Shown: one piece after another, positions 11,841 through 22,591 of the stretch
Numbering within the stretch: the stretch's first letter is position 1
How the letters are laid out: every line of letters starts with the position of its first letter
NCBI GenBank assembly: GCA_033977485.1
Contig: CM066994.1
Location: forward strand, 87,328,371 to 87,392,370
Source: Hydrangea macrophylla
Lineage: Eukaryota > Streptophyta > Magnoliopsida > Cornales > Hydrangeaceae
Reading direction: 5' to 3'
Length of the DNA: 64,000 bases
Program-made: the position numbers and the translations under genes
Notes under the pieces: model-generated
What the model was told of the DNA's origin: nothing
What the model saw: only the letters and a program-made list of their open reading frames with translations
Database searches by the model: none

Positions 11841-12737
11841 TTGCGAGAAACTTAATTCTGAAAGTTCTCTACTGGGGAGATCCTATGATTCTGAGAGATG
11901 CACGAATTCTGTATACCTTGACAATATCTGGAAATTCTCTGCTTGAGGAGATATCTGAGGTTTCTGGGACGCGAGCACATATTCTGGAGGCCCTGCTGAT
12001 TCTTTCTGAGACTCATATTGGTGCTTCGACCAACGCAATCATTCTTGCAACGCGTCAGGCTTACTCTAACCCTTTCTGAACATCTCGCATTCTGACCCAT
12101 CTTCTGAAAGTCCTTTCTGGATGTAATTCTCAAGCGACAGTAGACTCAAATGTCCATTTTCTAAGACAACTCATAATCAATCCCAAAACGACGGGAGTTT
12201 GCCGTTTCTCGGCCACTTTCAGGCTGCGGTGCCTTTGATTCTTCTCATCTGGGGGACTTTTTTCAATTCTTGAATGGATTTTTACCAAGATTCAAATCTC
12301 CAGAGGTCCTCTAGACCAATTCCAACAAGTTTTAAGCACTCTCAAGGCTTATATATCAAAAATGGACCAATCCGGGATCAAATCAAGAGTTCCGGGGGTC
12401 AAAACGCGAATATAGAGCAAAATGGGGAAATGGCAGGAAGTGAATAGTAAATGGCGGTTCCCCACACCCCCTTGGGAACCGCCAGCCGCAACTTTGGGGT
12501 TTTAAACCCATTTTCTTCTTTGTTCTTCATTCATTTCTTCTTCAATGCATCACCTCTACCTTCTAAGGTGCTCAAATCTTGCAATTTCTTGATGTTTTGA
12601 GTGATTTCTTGCATTAAAACCTCCAAAAACTTTGTTGATTTCATCAACTCCTCCCTATTCTAGGGGATTCAAGTACCAAGGTTTTTACTATTCATCATCT
12701 TCAACCTCTTATCTTCAAGCTTCAAGCATCAACAACC
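11841..12737 (+). promoter_or_regulatory. upstream region of the PMD gene
   Basis: This is non-coding sequence before the PMD start codon. A TATA-like TTATATATC occurs at about 12349. A perfect 11-bp inverted repeat, TGGCGGTTCCC (12452-12462) with GGGAACCGCCA (12474-12484), follows. The 17-mer at 12443-12459 is also present in the Tat-1 LTR U3. From about 12510 the sequence becomes C/T-rich, typical of a plant 5' UTR. Promoter identity is inferred. Confidence 0.5.
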
Positions 12738-14865
12738 ATGAGTTCCCATGGACAAGGTGAAAGTTCTAGAACACGTAGAAGCCAATTTCAAGCTAGTGGA
12801 GCTTCATCAACTCAAACCATGGAGTATGCAACCATGAAAAATCCACTAAATCATATCTCTAGGAGGGCCTTTCGTCAAGAGGTAACCCATTCTTTAATTA
12901 CTCCTTTGTTTCACATCTTCATACGTGTCTCTTTATTCTTGCGATTCCTTAGAAATCATCCTTTTTCTTTTTAGAATGTGGTTGGTCATCTTAGAGGTCA
13001 TGGTAGCCATGGAAAATGCCTTGAATGGTTTAATGAATTGTCGGAGTCGCGTCCCCAAGTAGTAACCAATATCAAGCAAGCGGGCTTTGGGTCGTTTGTA
13101 ACCTTATTGGAGAGATCGACTAATGATTTGGCCATGATTCAAGCTCTTGCTGAAAGGTGGTGGGATTCCACAAATACTTTTCACATGCCTTTTGGGGAGA
13201 TAACCATGACCCCTCTTGATTTTGCAATGATAACCGGCATCTCATTTGGCGGGCATCGTCTTGCCTTTGCAAAGAACATCCATAGACATCCTACTATCAT
13301 TGAGCGTCTCCTAGGCATCATCCCATCCCAGAGAGATCTTCACGGATCGAGCGTAGGCATCACATGGTTCATCAACAACTTCAGGCCTTCTGAAAGAGCG
13401 GCTCAATTTACCGATATGCAGCTTACCCGTGCTTTCATCTTGTATTTGCTTGGTTGCTCTCTTCTTTCTACTCGAGCTGAGCGGATTACATTGAATATGC
13501 TTGATAGTCTTCGAAATCTTGAGGAGATTGCAGATTTTGATTGGGGCTCTGCTGGTTTAGCCATTCTGTATAGTCATATGGGGGAGCATTCTCGAGGCAA
13601 ATCCCCTGGATTCGGCGGATTCTGGAGAGCTTGGGAGGTACTGAAAATATTTTCATTTCCAGTTTTTATCATTTGATGTTCTGCTGTTTTGACCACCGCT
13701 TTATTTTCTCTTGTAGGTGTGGGCCTTTGAGTATTTCTCCATGACGGCTCCATCATTCCGGGAGGAAGAGATTCATATTTTTCCACAGGCTCTGAAGTGG
13801 CGTCGCCAAGCCGTAGGTACCAAGAATGATGCTCATAATGTTATTTCTTGCCGGGATTTTCTTACCCGTCTCAGATTCACCCAAGTTAACTGGCATCCTT
13901 GGGTGACAAATGGAGATGTGACTGAGATTGGCTTAGCTAGACAGATGACTGGAGAGAGGATTCTTCTTGAGGGTCCCTCTGTTCTTGAGTGGTATCTTGG
14001 AGAGAGAGTAGCTCCTCAGACTGATTTGGAGGATCGTCTCTTAGTGCCACAGGATCCGCCTTCTTGTGTGAGGTCGGCGCAGAATTTGGAAGATGAAGAT
14101 CTTATTAATGCTTTGAACGGAATTCCTTCAGCCTCTTTTACTCTGTTTGAGGAGAACTATGACGTCTTCAGGGTTACTCATCTGATGCCTAATTTCCCGC
14201 TCTCGGATGACCCGCAGGTATTTCACGACTTCTTCATTTCTGATCGAATGCTTGCTTTATCTTATTTCTTATCATCATTTGCAGGGGAGTTCTTTTGTGG
14301 ATGGCCCTGGTCGACCTCTACCTCTCATTCCTCCTTGTGATTGGCGAGCCTCGACCATGCTGCGCGGAGTTATATCTTCTGTAGAGATCCCCCGTGATCT
14401 TGTAGAGCCTCAGCTAGTTTCAGAACAACATGAGTCCGTTCCCCGAGCCGTTTTCAATGAAGAGCGAGCTTATGCACAGAATCTGAGGGCTTGGAGCCTT
14501 GCTCGTGAGGGACATGTAAGTAATTTCTGAACTCATTACCTCTGATTCTTCTGATCTTTCTGACCATATCTTTCTTCTCTTTGCAGTGGGATGGCATGTG
14601 CCAGACTTACATAGACCGTGATGCGGCCCTGGTAAATTTCTTGACCTTTTCTTCTTATCTCATTGCTTTTTCAAACCCCTATACTGATTCTTTTCTTCCA
14701 CAGGTGGCTCAAGTTAGGCATCTTCAATCACAGTTGGAGCGGATGAATGCAGGCCCTTCTGGTGGGGCTGGTGGGTCTAGGCGAAGGCGCCAAATTGAAG
14801 ATGATGATAGCTCTACGGCCTCAGATATGCCTGCTTGGTACCTATGGGCTACTCGTCGTCGCTGA
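12738..14865 (+). CDS. plant mobile domain (aminotransferase-like PMD) protein, six exons, antisense within Tat-1
   Basis: Exons 12738-12881, 12975-13637, 13717-14217, 14285-14515, 14587-14631 and 14704-14865 join through GT...AG introns of 93, 79, 67, 71 and 72 bp. Every intron is phase 0, and the spliced frame encodes 581 aa with no stop. Exon 2 carries the PMD signature (ALAERWWDSTNTFHMP, FGEITMTPLDFAMITGI, then a GG turn). Exon 6 is a short predicted coiled coil followed by a basic SRRRR stretch and an acidic EDDD patch. In Arabidopsis, PMD proteins MAIN and MAIL1 are nuclear and needed for transposon silencing and genome stability. No enzymatic activity is established despite the family name. 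The gene lies opposite to gag-pol, so its introns would not be spliced from genomic element RNA and can survive retrotransposition. Transcription is not shown by the sequence. Confidence 0.85.
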
Positions 14866-15360
14866 TGATGATCATATGCACCCATGACTATCTTTCTGTT
14901 TTTCTTGCTTTCTGTGCTGAGACTGATGTTGATGTATTCTGTCTGAGACTTGATGGGCTTGTACTCTTGACTTTGCTTGATGCTGTTTTATGCTATCCTT
15001 CTGTTTCGCTTTGCATCCCTTGTCACGAGACTGATTTGATTGACACTTTGCACACTGACACACAGGACTCGATTTTACAGGGAAAGGAAATTTCTGACGA
15101 TTCCTCTTTCTCGACAATGTCTTTTGACTTGGATATTTGAATTTTCTAAGGATTTGCATGTTTTTGAAAATGAGATTTTATCTTGTAGCAGGATATTGTG
15201 TTGGCTTTGCATGTAATCTTGAAGCTTTTGAAAATTTTCCACATAATGTTTCAGTCTTGACATTAGATTCACATCTTTAGATTGCTAAAAAAAACTTTTC
15301 AACTTAATATCAAGAATTACCAGATTTTTCACTTAGGTGCTTTAATTCTGATAGCCAAGT
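14866..15360. other. downstream region of the PMD gene
   Basis: T-rich sequence after the PMD stop with no ORF I trust, probably its 3' UTR and flank. AATAAA-type signals are not obvious. Confidence 0.4.
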
Positions 15361-15388
15361 GATCCAGAGAGGACAGGTAGCGAGGTAT

Positions 15389-15505
15389 GGGCAAACGACA
15401 GTTTGCCCCTAGTTGACAGAGATAAATGGAAGTTTGGGCAAACGCAGTTTGCCCCTAGTGTGGCAGTGATATCTTGAGGCTTTGGGCAAACTTGAAAGTT
15501 TGCCC
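15389..15505 (-). repeat. three PPT-like hairpins (GGGCAAAC...GTTTGCCC)
   Basis: Three perfect inverted repeats lie about 48 bp apart: 15389-15408 (8-bp stem, 4-nt loop), 15436-15454 (8-bp stem, 3-nt loop) and 15484-15505 (10-bp stem, 2-nt loop). On the minus strand each reads CTAGGGGCAAACT, matching the core of the real PPT and, in one copy, the first LTR bases TGT. They lie between pol and the captured gene. Confidence 0.85.
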
Positions 15506-15540
15506 CTAGTTTGCAAGGTTCAGGGATCGAGAGCCAGGAA

Positions 15541-15586
15541 AGCTCGCCTACTTATCCCCAAGTGGGAATCAGATCTAAAGTAGTTC
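15541..15586 (-). repeat. internal copy 1 of the conserved stem-loop motif
   Basis: The minus strand reads GAACTACTTTAGATCTGATT then CCCACTTGGGGATAAGTAGG, homologous to the motif upstream of the PPT at 10334-10393. ATTCCC pairs with GGGGAT. Confidence 0.7.
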
Positions 15587-15643
15587 GGCCAGGTCTTGAA
15601 AGAAAGTATGGTTGAGGGTTTCAGGAGCAGTGACCGAACCGAG

Positions 15644-15690
15644 CAGGTTGCCTACATATCCCCAAGTGGGAATCAGGTCAAGCGTAGTTC
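15644..15690 (-). repeat. internal copy 2 of the conserved stem-loop motif
   Basis: The minus strand reads GAACTACGCTTGACCTGATT then CCCACTTGGGGATATGTAGG. It is the second tandem copy, 103 bp from copy 1 and just past the pol stop codon. Confidence 0.7.
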
Positions 15691-15739
15691 CTCGAATGCT
15701 GGAGGTTTTGAAAGAACAGGTTTTGAAAGAAAAAGGCTT

Positions 15740-18700
15740 TTAAGCATAGTATCTCTTGAGACGGTCAATGTTGATTGGCTGATTGAACTCAACTCCATCT
15801 AGATCCATCAGGTATGCCGCTCCTCCAGAGAGAAGCTTCTTGATGACGTATGGGCCAACCCAATTTGGCTTGAATTTCCCTCTAGGATCGAAAACGGGTG
15901 CTTTTAAGGCTTTAAGCACAAGGTCGCCTTCCTCAAGTTTTCTTGGACGGACCTTCTTGTTGAATGCTCGAGCTATTCTTCTCTGATACACATGCACATG
16001 ATCAATTGCGGCCAACCTTTTCTCATCAAGTAACATTAGCTCCTCATATCTATCTCTTAGCCAATCAAATTCTGGAATCTCGGATTCTGCCACAACTCTC
16101 AAAGATGGTAGTTCTATTTCAACTGGGAGTATTGCTTCCATTCCGTAAGCCAATGAATAAGGAGTGGCTCCTGTAGATGTTCGGATAGATGTTCTGTATC
16201 CCCACAGTGCATACGGTAACTTCTCATGCCAATCTCGGTATGTATCAGTCATCTTTCTTAGGATCGTCTTCAAATTCTTATTAGCTGCTTCAACTGCCCC
16301 ATTTGTTTGTGGCCTATACGGCGCTGACATGTGGTGCATGATCTTGTATTCTTCTAGTAGATCCAAAACCTCTTTCTGGAAGTGACTGCCATGATCGGAT
16401 ATCAACTCATGAGGGACCCCGTATCGGCAGATTATATTTCTTCTGATAAATCTGGCCACATCTTTAGCCTTCAATGTCGCATAAGACTCTGCTTCCACCC
16501 ATTTTGTGAAATAATCAATTGCTACCAGGATGTATTGATGCCCATTAGACGCCTTCGGGGTTACTTCTCCAATAACATCTATTCCCCAAACTGAGAATGG
16601 CCAAGGGGTAGTCATGTTGTATAGCAGTGACGGCGGCACATGCTTCATATTGGCATGGATCTGACATTTGTGACATTTTCTGACATATTCATAGCAGTCC
16701 TTGTCCATAGTAGTCCAATAATATCCTTGTCGGATGATCTTCTTAGCTAACATGTGTCCACTCATATGAGGACCACACACCCCTTCGTGAATTTGCTCCA
16801 TCATCTTTCTCGCACTGTTTCCATACAGACATGTCAAGTTGAATCCATTGTGAGATCTCTTCAATAGATTTCCGCCACAAATCATGAATTGAGCCGAGAA
16901 TCTTCTTATGGCTCTCTTGTCTTTCTCAGAGGCGCCTTCCGGATATTCCCCATTTTCAATGAAGTTCCACACGTCGGTGTACCACGGAAGTTCTTCTGCT
17001 TCTTCTATTTCCCCAATCATCTCATAAGACGGCTTTTCCCTTTGTTCAATCATCAAAGGAGTTAGCTTTATCCCCACAGGAATCTCAATCATTGACGCTA
17101 AAGTAGCCAAAGAGTCTGCTAGCTGATTTTCTTCTCGAGGCAGGTAGAAGAACGTGATATGCAAGAAACGAGTTCGTAAAGAATCAAGATACTCATGATA
17201 GGGTTTTAACTTCTCTTCCTTGACTTTCCAATCTCCTCGAACTTGGGATATGATCAAATTGGAATCCCCGAATACATCAAGTTTCCTTACCTCCAAAGTC
17301 AATGCGGCTTCTAGCCCCAAGATACAAGCTTCATACTCAGCAGTGTTGTTGGTGGAAGTGTACTTCAGCTTAATAGAGAACGGGGTATGTGCTCCTTCAG
17401 GGGATACAAGGATGATCCCCACTCCATATCCTTTTTGGTTTGCAGCTCCATCAAAGTACATTTTCCACACATCTTCTTTTAATTCCATCAATCCTTCGTC
17501 AGGGAACATGAACTCTCCTTTGTTTTCCAGATTTATCGGATGTTCTGCTAAATGTTCTGCGACAGCCCTTCCTTTAACAGATTTACTCGTAGCATGTATC
17601 AAGTCAAACTCAGATAGCATCAATGTCCATCGGGAGATTCTTCCGGTCAATGCTGGTTTTTCAAATAGGTACTTCAAAGGATCCATTCGGGAGATTAAAA
17701 CAACAGGGAAGGCCAACATATAATGCCTCAGACAACGAGTGGCCCAAACCAAAGCCCAACATGTCTTTTCTAACGGAGAATACTTCAATTCGTATCCAGT
17801 CATCCTTTTACTTAAGTAGTAAATGGCTTTCTCTGTACGCCCTTCATCTCCTTCTTGGGCTAACATGCATCCCATAGCATTCTCTGACACGGATAAGTAC
17901 AACAGCAAAGGCTTCCCTGACTTCGGGGGTGAAAGAACCGGTGGGTTTGATAAATAAGCCTTGATTTTGTCAAAAGCTTCTTGACATTGATTGTCCCATT
18001 CGAATTTCTTCCCTTTTCTCAACAAGCTGAAAAGCGGATCGCAAGTAGCAGTGAGCTTAGATATGAAGCGGCTGATGAATTGGATTCTTCCCAGAAATCC
18101 TCTTACTTCCTTTTCATTTGTCGGAGGCGGCATATCCATAATAGCCTTGATCTTTGTGGGGTCAACCTCAATTCCTCTCTGTGTGATGAGAAATCCCAGC
18201 AGCTTTCCGGTGGTAACTCCAAAAGTACACTTCTGTGGATTCAATCTCATTCTGTATTTCCTTAATCTTTCAAAGAACTTGGCGAGTGCTGTTAAATGCC
18301 CACTTCTTTCTTTGGACTTAACAATCATATCATCCACATAAACTTCTACCTCTTTATGGATCATGTCATGTAACAAAGTAGTAGCAGCTCTCTGATAGGT
18401 TGCGCCAGCATTCTTTAACCCAAATGGCATCACTCGGTAGCAATACGTCCCCCAGTGAGTTGTGAATGTAGTCTTTTCTCTGTCTTCGGGTGCCATTAAA
18501 ATCTGATTGTACCCTGAGAAACCATCCATGAATGATAACAACTCATGCCCCGCGGTGCTATCTACCAGAACATCTATGTGTGGAAGCGGAAAATCATCCT
18601 TAGGACTAGCCTTGTTTAGATCTCTGAAGTCAACACATACACGGATCCTTCCATCCTTCTTTGGCACAGGAACTATATTGGCTATCCATTCCGGATATTG

Positions 18701-19487
18701 GGTTACCATCAGGAATCCAGCTTTCAATTGTTTCTCAACTTCTTCTTTGATCTTCAAAGTCCATTCGGGTCTCATGCGTCTCAACTTTTGCTTAACAGGT
18801 TTTGAATTTGGAAAGAGAGGGATGTGGTGTTGGACAATCTCTGGATCGATGCCTGGCATATCTTGGTAGGACCAAGCGAAAACATCTTTAAATTCTTTTA
18901 ATAAGTTGATTAGTTCATTGCTTTCTTGTGAAGTGAGTGTGGTGCCAATATGAACATTTTGTGGATTATCTTCATTATCCAAGTTTATTAGCAAAGTTTC
19001 TTCAATAATCTTGCATGCAGATTCATTTTCATTTTCAATTAATCTTTGCAAATCCTCAGAAATTTCAAAATCAAGATCATCAGACACAGAAGAGTAAGCA
19101 AAATCCTCGTTCATTTCATTAACATTTTTGGGTACATCAAAAGCAAAAGCAGACTCAACATCATGGCTCATATTGGCCTTTACAGACTTCCGGGGAAATG
19201 GGGGAGGGGATTTGTTGACTTCCGATTCTATCACCCAATTGTTCAGAGCTCCCTCTATTGGCTTGATTTCTTTCACATTTCCCAGTGCTTCTTCGGCATC
19301 CATCAGCATGTTCAGCTCTTCATCCATTAGCATGTTCAAATCATCACTTGTCATCAGCTCAGCCCAGTCCTTCCTTTCTTTCTTGATAGGCGGAGTATAC
19401 AAGAACGGATCCTCATAGTCGGAGAACTCATGTTTGAAGAAAATCTCAAATCCAGGCTTAATGTTCTTGGTAGCCGGATCATACCAT
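15740..19487 (-). CDS. Tat-1 pol: reverse transcriptase, RNase H, second RNase H, integrase
   Basis: The frame is open for about 1,249 codons after the gag-protease stop at 19488-19490 and is in the same frame. The first in-frame ATG after that stop is near 19354. Domains: RT with RVCVDFRDLN, MPFGLKNAGATYQR and YVDD near 18343; a Ty3-type RNase H; a second RNase H near 17460 (MYFDGAANQKG, TAEYEA, GDSNLI, LADSLA), which marks the Tat group; integrase with an HHCC zinc region (HEGVCGPHMSGH, CHKCQ) and a catalytic D (GIDVIG), D (SDHGSHF), E (GAVEAAN). There is no chromodomain; the C terminus ends shortly after the GPYVIKKLLSGG region. All catalytic residues I checked are present, so the protein looks functional. 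Expression must involve stop readthrough, splicing or reinitiation. Confidence 0.96.
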
Positions 19488-22400
19488 GGTTAAGGGAACC
19501 CACAGAAGGGAAAGTCATCGCCTTCTTTCACGAAGTATCCATTCAGGATTCTTGGCCCAGAAACAACCATCGGCCCTTTTCCTTTTGTCATCTTCTTCTT
19601 ATCTTCTTCAGTCAATTGATACCCAAGCCCAGATTTATCTTTCTGTTCGTGGAAGTTCGGTGGTTCAGTTATTCCTTGTTGACGACGACCTAGTCCCATT
19701 CCAGGAAAATAGTTCATCTTCCGCACCATATGAGCCACTTTAGGATTGGCATACTGGTCAAAGTACAATGGCATGACTTCAGGGATCCAATTCTGTCCCA
19801 CTTCTTCTTGTAGATCTTTGGCAACCGGGTTTCCCTTCTCGAACATCTTTCTATATTCGCGTCTGGTGATGAACGGCTTCTTTTTCTTGATCGGAGTGAT
19901 TTCTTCGCCCCAGACAGATGCATCAGGAAGTTTCTTCTCATAGCTGAGTCGATCCCAAACGGATTTCTTTTTCTTAGCTCCTTCATTTATCATTCCCACA
20001 AAGTTGAATCCTCCCAATTCATTTTCTTCTTCCGGTGTTTGGACTTCTAGCACAGGACCATGGCTTGTCCCTTCTTCTTTGATCCAGCTATCCCCAAAGA
20101 TTGTTACTACATCCTCTTTCCAGATGGACTTGACTTTCTGGTGGAGAGTGGAGGCGACTGCATCATTCACATGTAACCACGGACGTCCCAATAGCAGATT
20201 AAAGCTAGCCGGAATATCAATCACTTGGAAATCAGCTTCTTTGTTTAATGGCCCGACTTCAATTTTCAACTTAATCATTCCCACAATGGCCCTTTTGGTG
20301 TTATCATAGGCCCTCACAGTTTGTGTTGATGGCAAGAGTTCTGAAATAGACAACCCCATTCTGAGAGCTGTTTGGAGAGGACATACATTCAAGGCTGACC
20401 CATTATCTACCAAGCAGACCGGTACTCTATTCCCCAGGCAATGTACAGTGATGTAGAGAGCTCTGTTGTGGTGTGCCCCTTCCGGCGGTAAATCTTCATC
20501 TGTGAATGTGATTATAGGCTTACAAGGCTTTGAAGAGATCATGTTTACTAGATCTTCGGGAGTAGTATTGACAGAAACATCCAAACGATTGAGAGTATCG
20601 AGCATGGCCTGCCTGTGTTTGTGAGAGGTCATAAGTAATCCCCATACTGAGATCCAAGCTTGTGTTTTCTTCAATTGCTTTAGGATTTCATCTTCTTCTT
20701 CGCTCACGGCTCCTTTACCAGCCTCTTTTGCTTTGACGACTTCTTTCTCATTCCATGTTTCTTTTCCACGATTTTCTAACTCATGAGGCTTGAAATGACG
20801 TCCGGAACGGGTCAAGTGGTTTGCTTCATTGGTGATCCAGATAGACTCAAGTTCTTTGGCTAACTTTTCGGTGCCAACAGTGATTTTCCAAACAGAATCA
20901 TCGGGGATTATGGTATTATTAACGGAATCATCCTCATCATCATACCACCAATCTTCTTCTTCTTCCATCATTGCAATAAGATCGTCATCTTTGATTTCAA
21001 GGTTCTCGACAGGCTTTAGCAATTCTTCTATCGGCTCAGTGCTTTGTTTCTCGGTGACTGCTTCTATGGGCTTTTCTTCCTCATACCAGATCGAGTCGTC
21101 GGTGATGGCATTGGGATCCCACCATTCAATTGTAAGATTTCCGTTGGCTATTTCTTCTTCAAAAGCCAGTGCTTCTTCGACCCATTCTTCCTCTTCCATA
21201 TTCCTCAAGATGCAAATTGCAGCGTCTTCCGGAAGTTGAACATCCATAGCTGGTTGATTCGAGGATGTGATGTAGATCTTTGGGTTATAAATCTGAGATC
21301 CTTCTTCTACAAAGTTAACATTTGGCATGTTCCCCTTATGATTAGGGAGAGGATTCTTCTGAACATTTGGCTGAGAGGGAGGAAGGGAGATGACCCCTTT
21401 TTCAATCAAGTCTTCAATTTCATGGCGAAGTCTCCAGCATCTATCTGTGCTATGTCCACGGCCTTGATGAAAGTCACAAAAGAACTCTGTTTTGAAACCC
21501 GGTGGAAGTGGATTTGGCTCTGGTTTAGGTTCCAATTTCTGCAAGTACCCTTTTTCTATCATTCTTTCAAGTGCGGTGCTTAGTGGCATCCCCAAGTCGG
21601 AAAATTCTCTTTTCTCTCTCGACTGTTTCTGATTTTGACTTCCTCTTGCATTAGCCATACTTCGACGCTCTTTCTGAAAAGGCTGAGGAGATAGTGTGTT
21701 GACGTCAGCAGACTGATGATAGACTGGCCTTTCTGTCTTTCTGTATCGATTGCTCGTGCTTTCTTTCTTGATCTTTCCATCTCTAATGGCATCTTCTATC
21801 AAAGTTCCCACATCAAACAGCTGTTCGAAACTCACAATGGACTGAAATTCTAGCCTTTCCAAGTATTCGGGCTGTAGATTCTTGATGATCATTCGGACCT
21901 GATCTTTTTCCGCTGGCCTGCTAGTCATTTGAGCAGCTTTAGCTCTCCAACGAGTAAGGAAACCTGCGAAGGATTCCCTGTACTCTTGTCGGGTGGTTTC
22001 TAGATCTCTTGCAGTTACATCAAACAACTGGTTATATGAATATTGAGCCACGAAAGCTTTGGCCAATGCCTCCCAATCTCTGGTTATGGCTGGTTCCAAC
22101 GTCAAGTACCATGAAAGTGCTGCTCCACTCAAAACTCTTGGAAACAATAGAGCGAAGAGGTCAGATCCAATGCCCATGGGCTGCAAAGTTCCTACATAAA
22201 GCCTCAGATAGCTCTTTGGATTTCCGGTTCCATTGAAAAATTCAATATGCGGCATCTTAAACTTCTCTGGGAGTTTGGCTTTTGGAGCTTCACACAACCC
22301 TTCAACATCGAACAAATACTCATCCACCCCTTTGCTCTTTCTGATCACACTCTCTAGTTTGTCGATCTTGGCCAACTTGTCCTGAATTTCCTGATCTAGC

Positions 22401-22591
22401 TGAACCTTTGGTTGAACTGTCTCCCCAAAATCTTCTTCTTCATGATGCTCTGGAGGTGGTGGTGGTGGATTAGTTAGCTGCTCAATCATTCTCATCATAG
22501 TGGCAAGTTGTTCTCGATTCTGCTCCCTGCTCTGATCCAAGGCAGCTTGCATTGCGGCCAATCTGGCTTCCATATCCGCTTCGTATGTCAT
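19488..22591 (-). CDS. Tat-1 gag-protease polyprotein with C-terminal G-patch-like motif
   Basis: 1,033 codons from the first ATG (22591). The frame is open upstream to about 22684, but only a TTG (22645) is available there. An acidic coiled-coil N terminus with a proline run precedes a retrotransposon gag domain at about residues 100-260 (LFALLFPRVLSGAALSWYL). A CX2HX4HX4C motif (CDFHQGRGHSTDRC) near 371 replaces the usual CCHC knuckle, as in other Tat gags. After an acidic linker comes an aspartic protease near 726 with LVDNGSALNV, where DNG replaces the usual DSG or DTG, then the LLGRPWLH flap-side motif. Near the end, MNYFPGMGLGRRQQGI resembles a G-patch. The protein forms the particle and processes the polyprotein. 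It ends in TAA directly before pol in the same frame. Confidence 0.94.

Noticed and set aside
15541..15690. Possible tRNA-like genes from the GATTCCC/GGGATACGTAG blocks
   Set aside because: No acceptor stem, anticodon arm or T-loop in register; homologous blocks sit near PPTs, so they are element motifs.
20829..21583. Plus-strand ORFs of 136 and 179 codons opposite gag-protease
   Set aside because: Serine-rich shadows of the acidic, glutamate-rich gag linker on the other strand.
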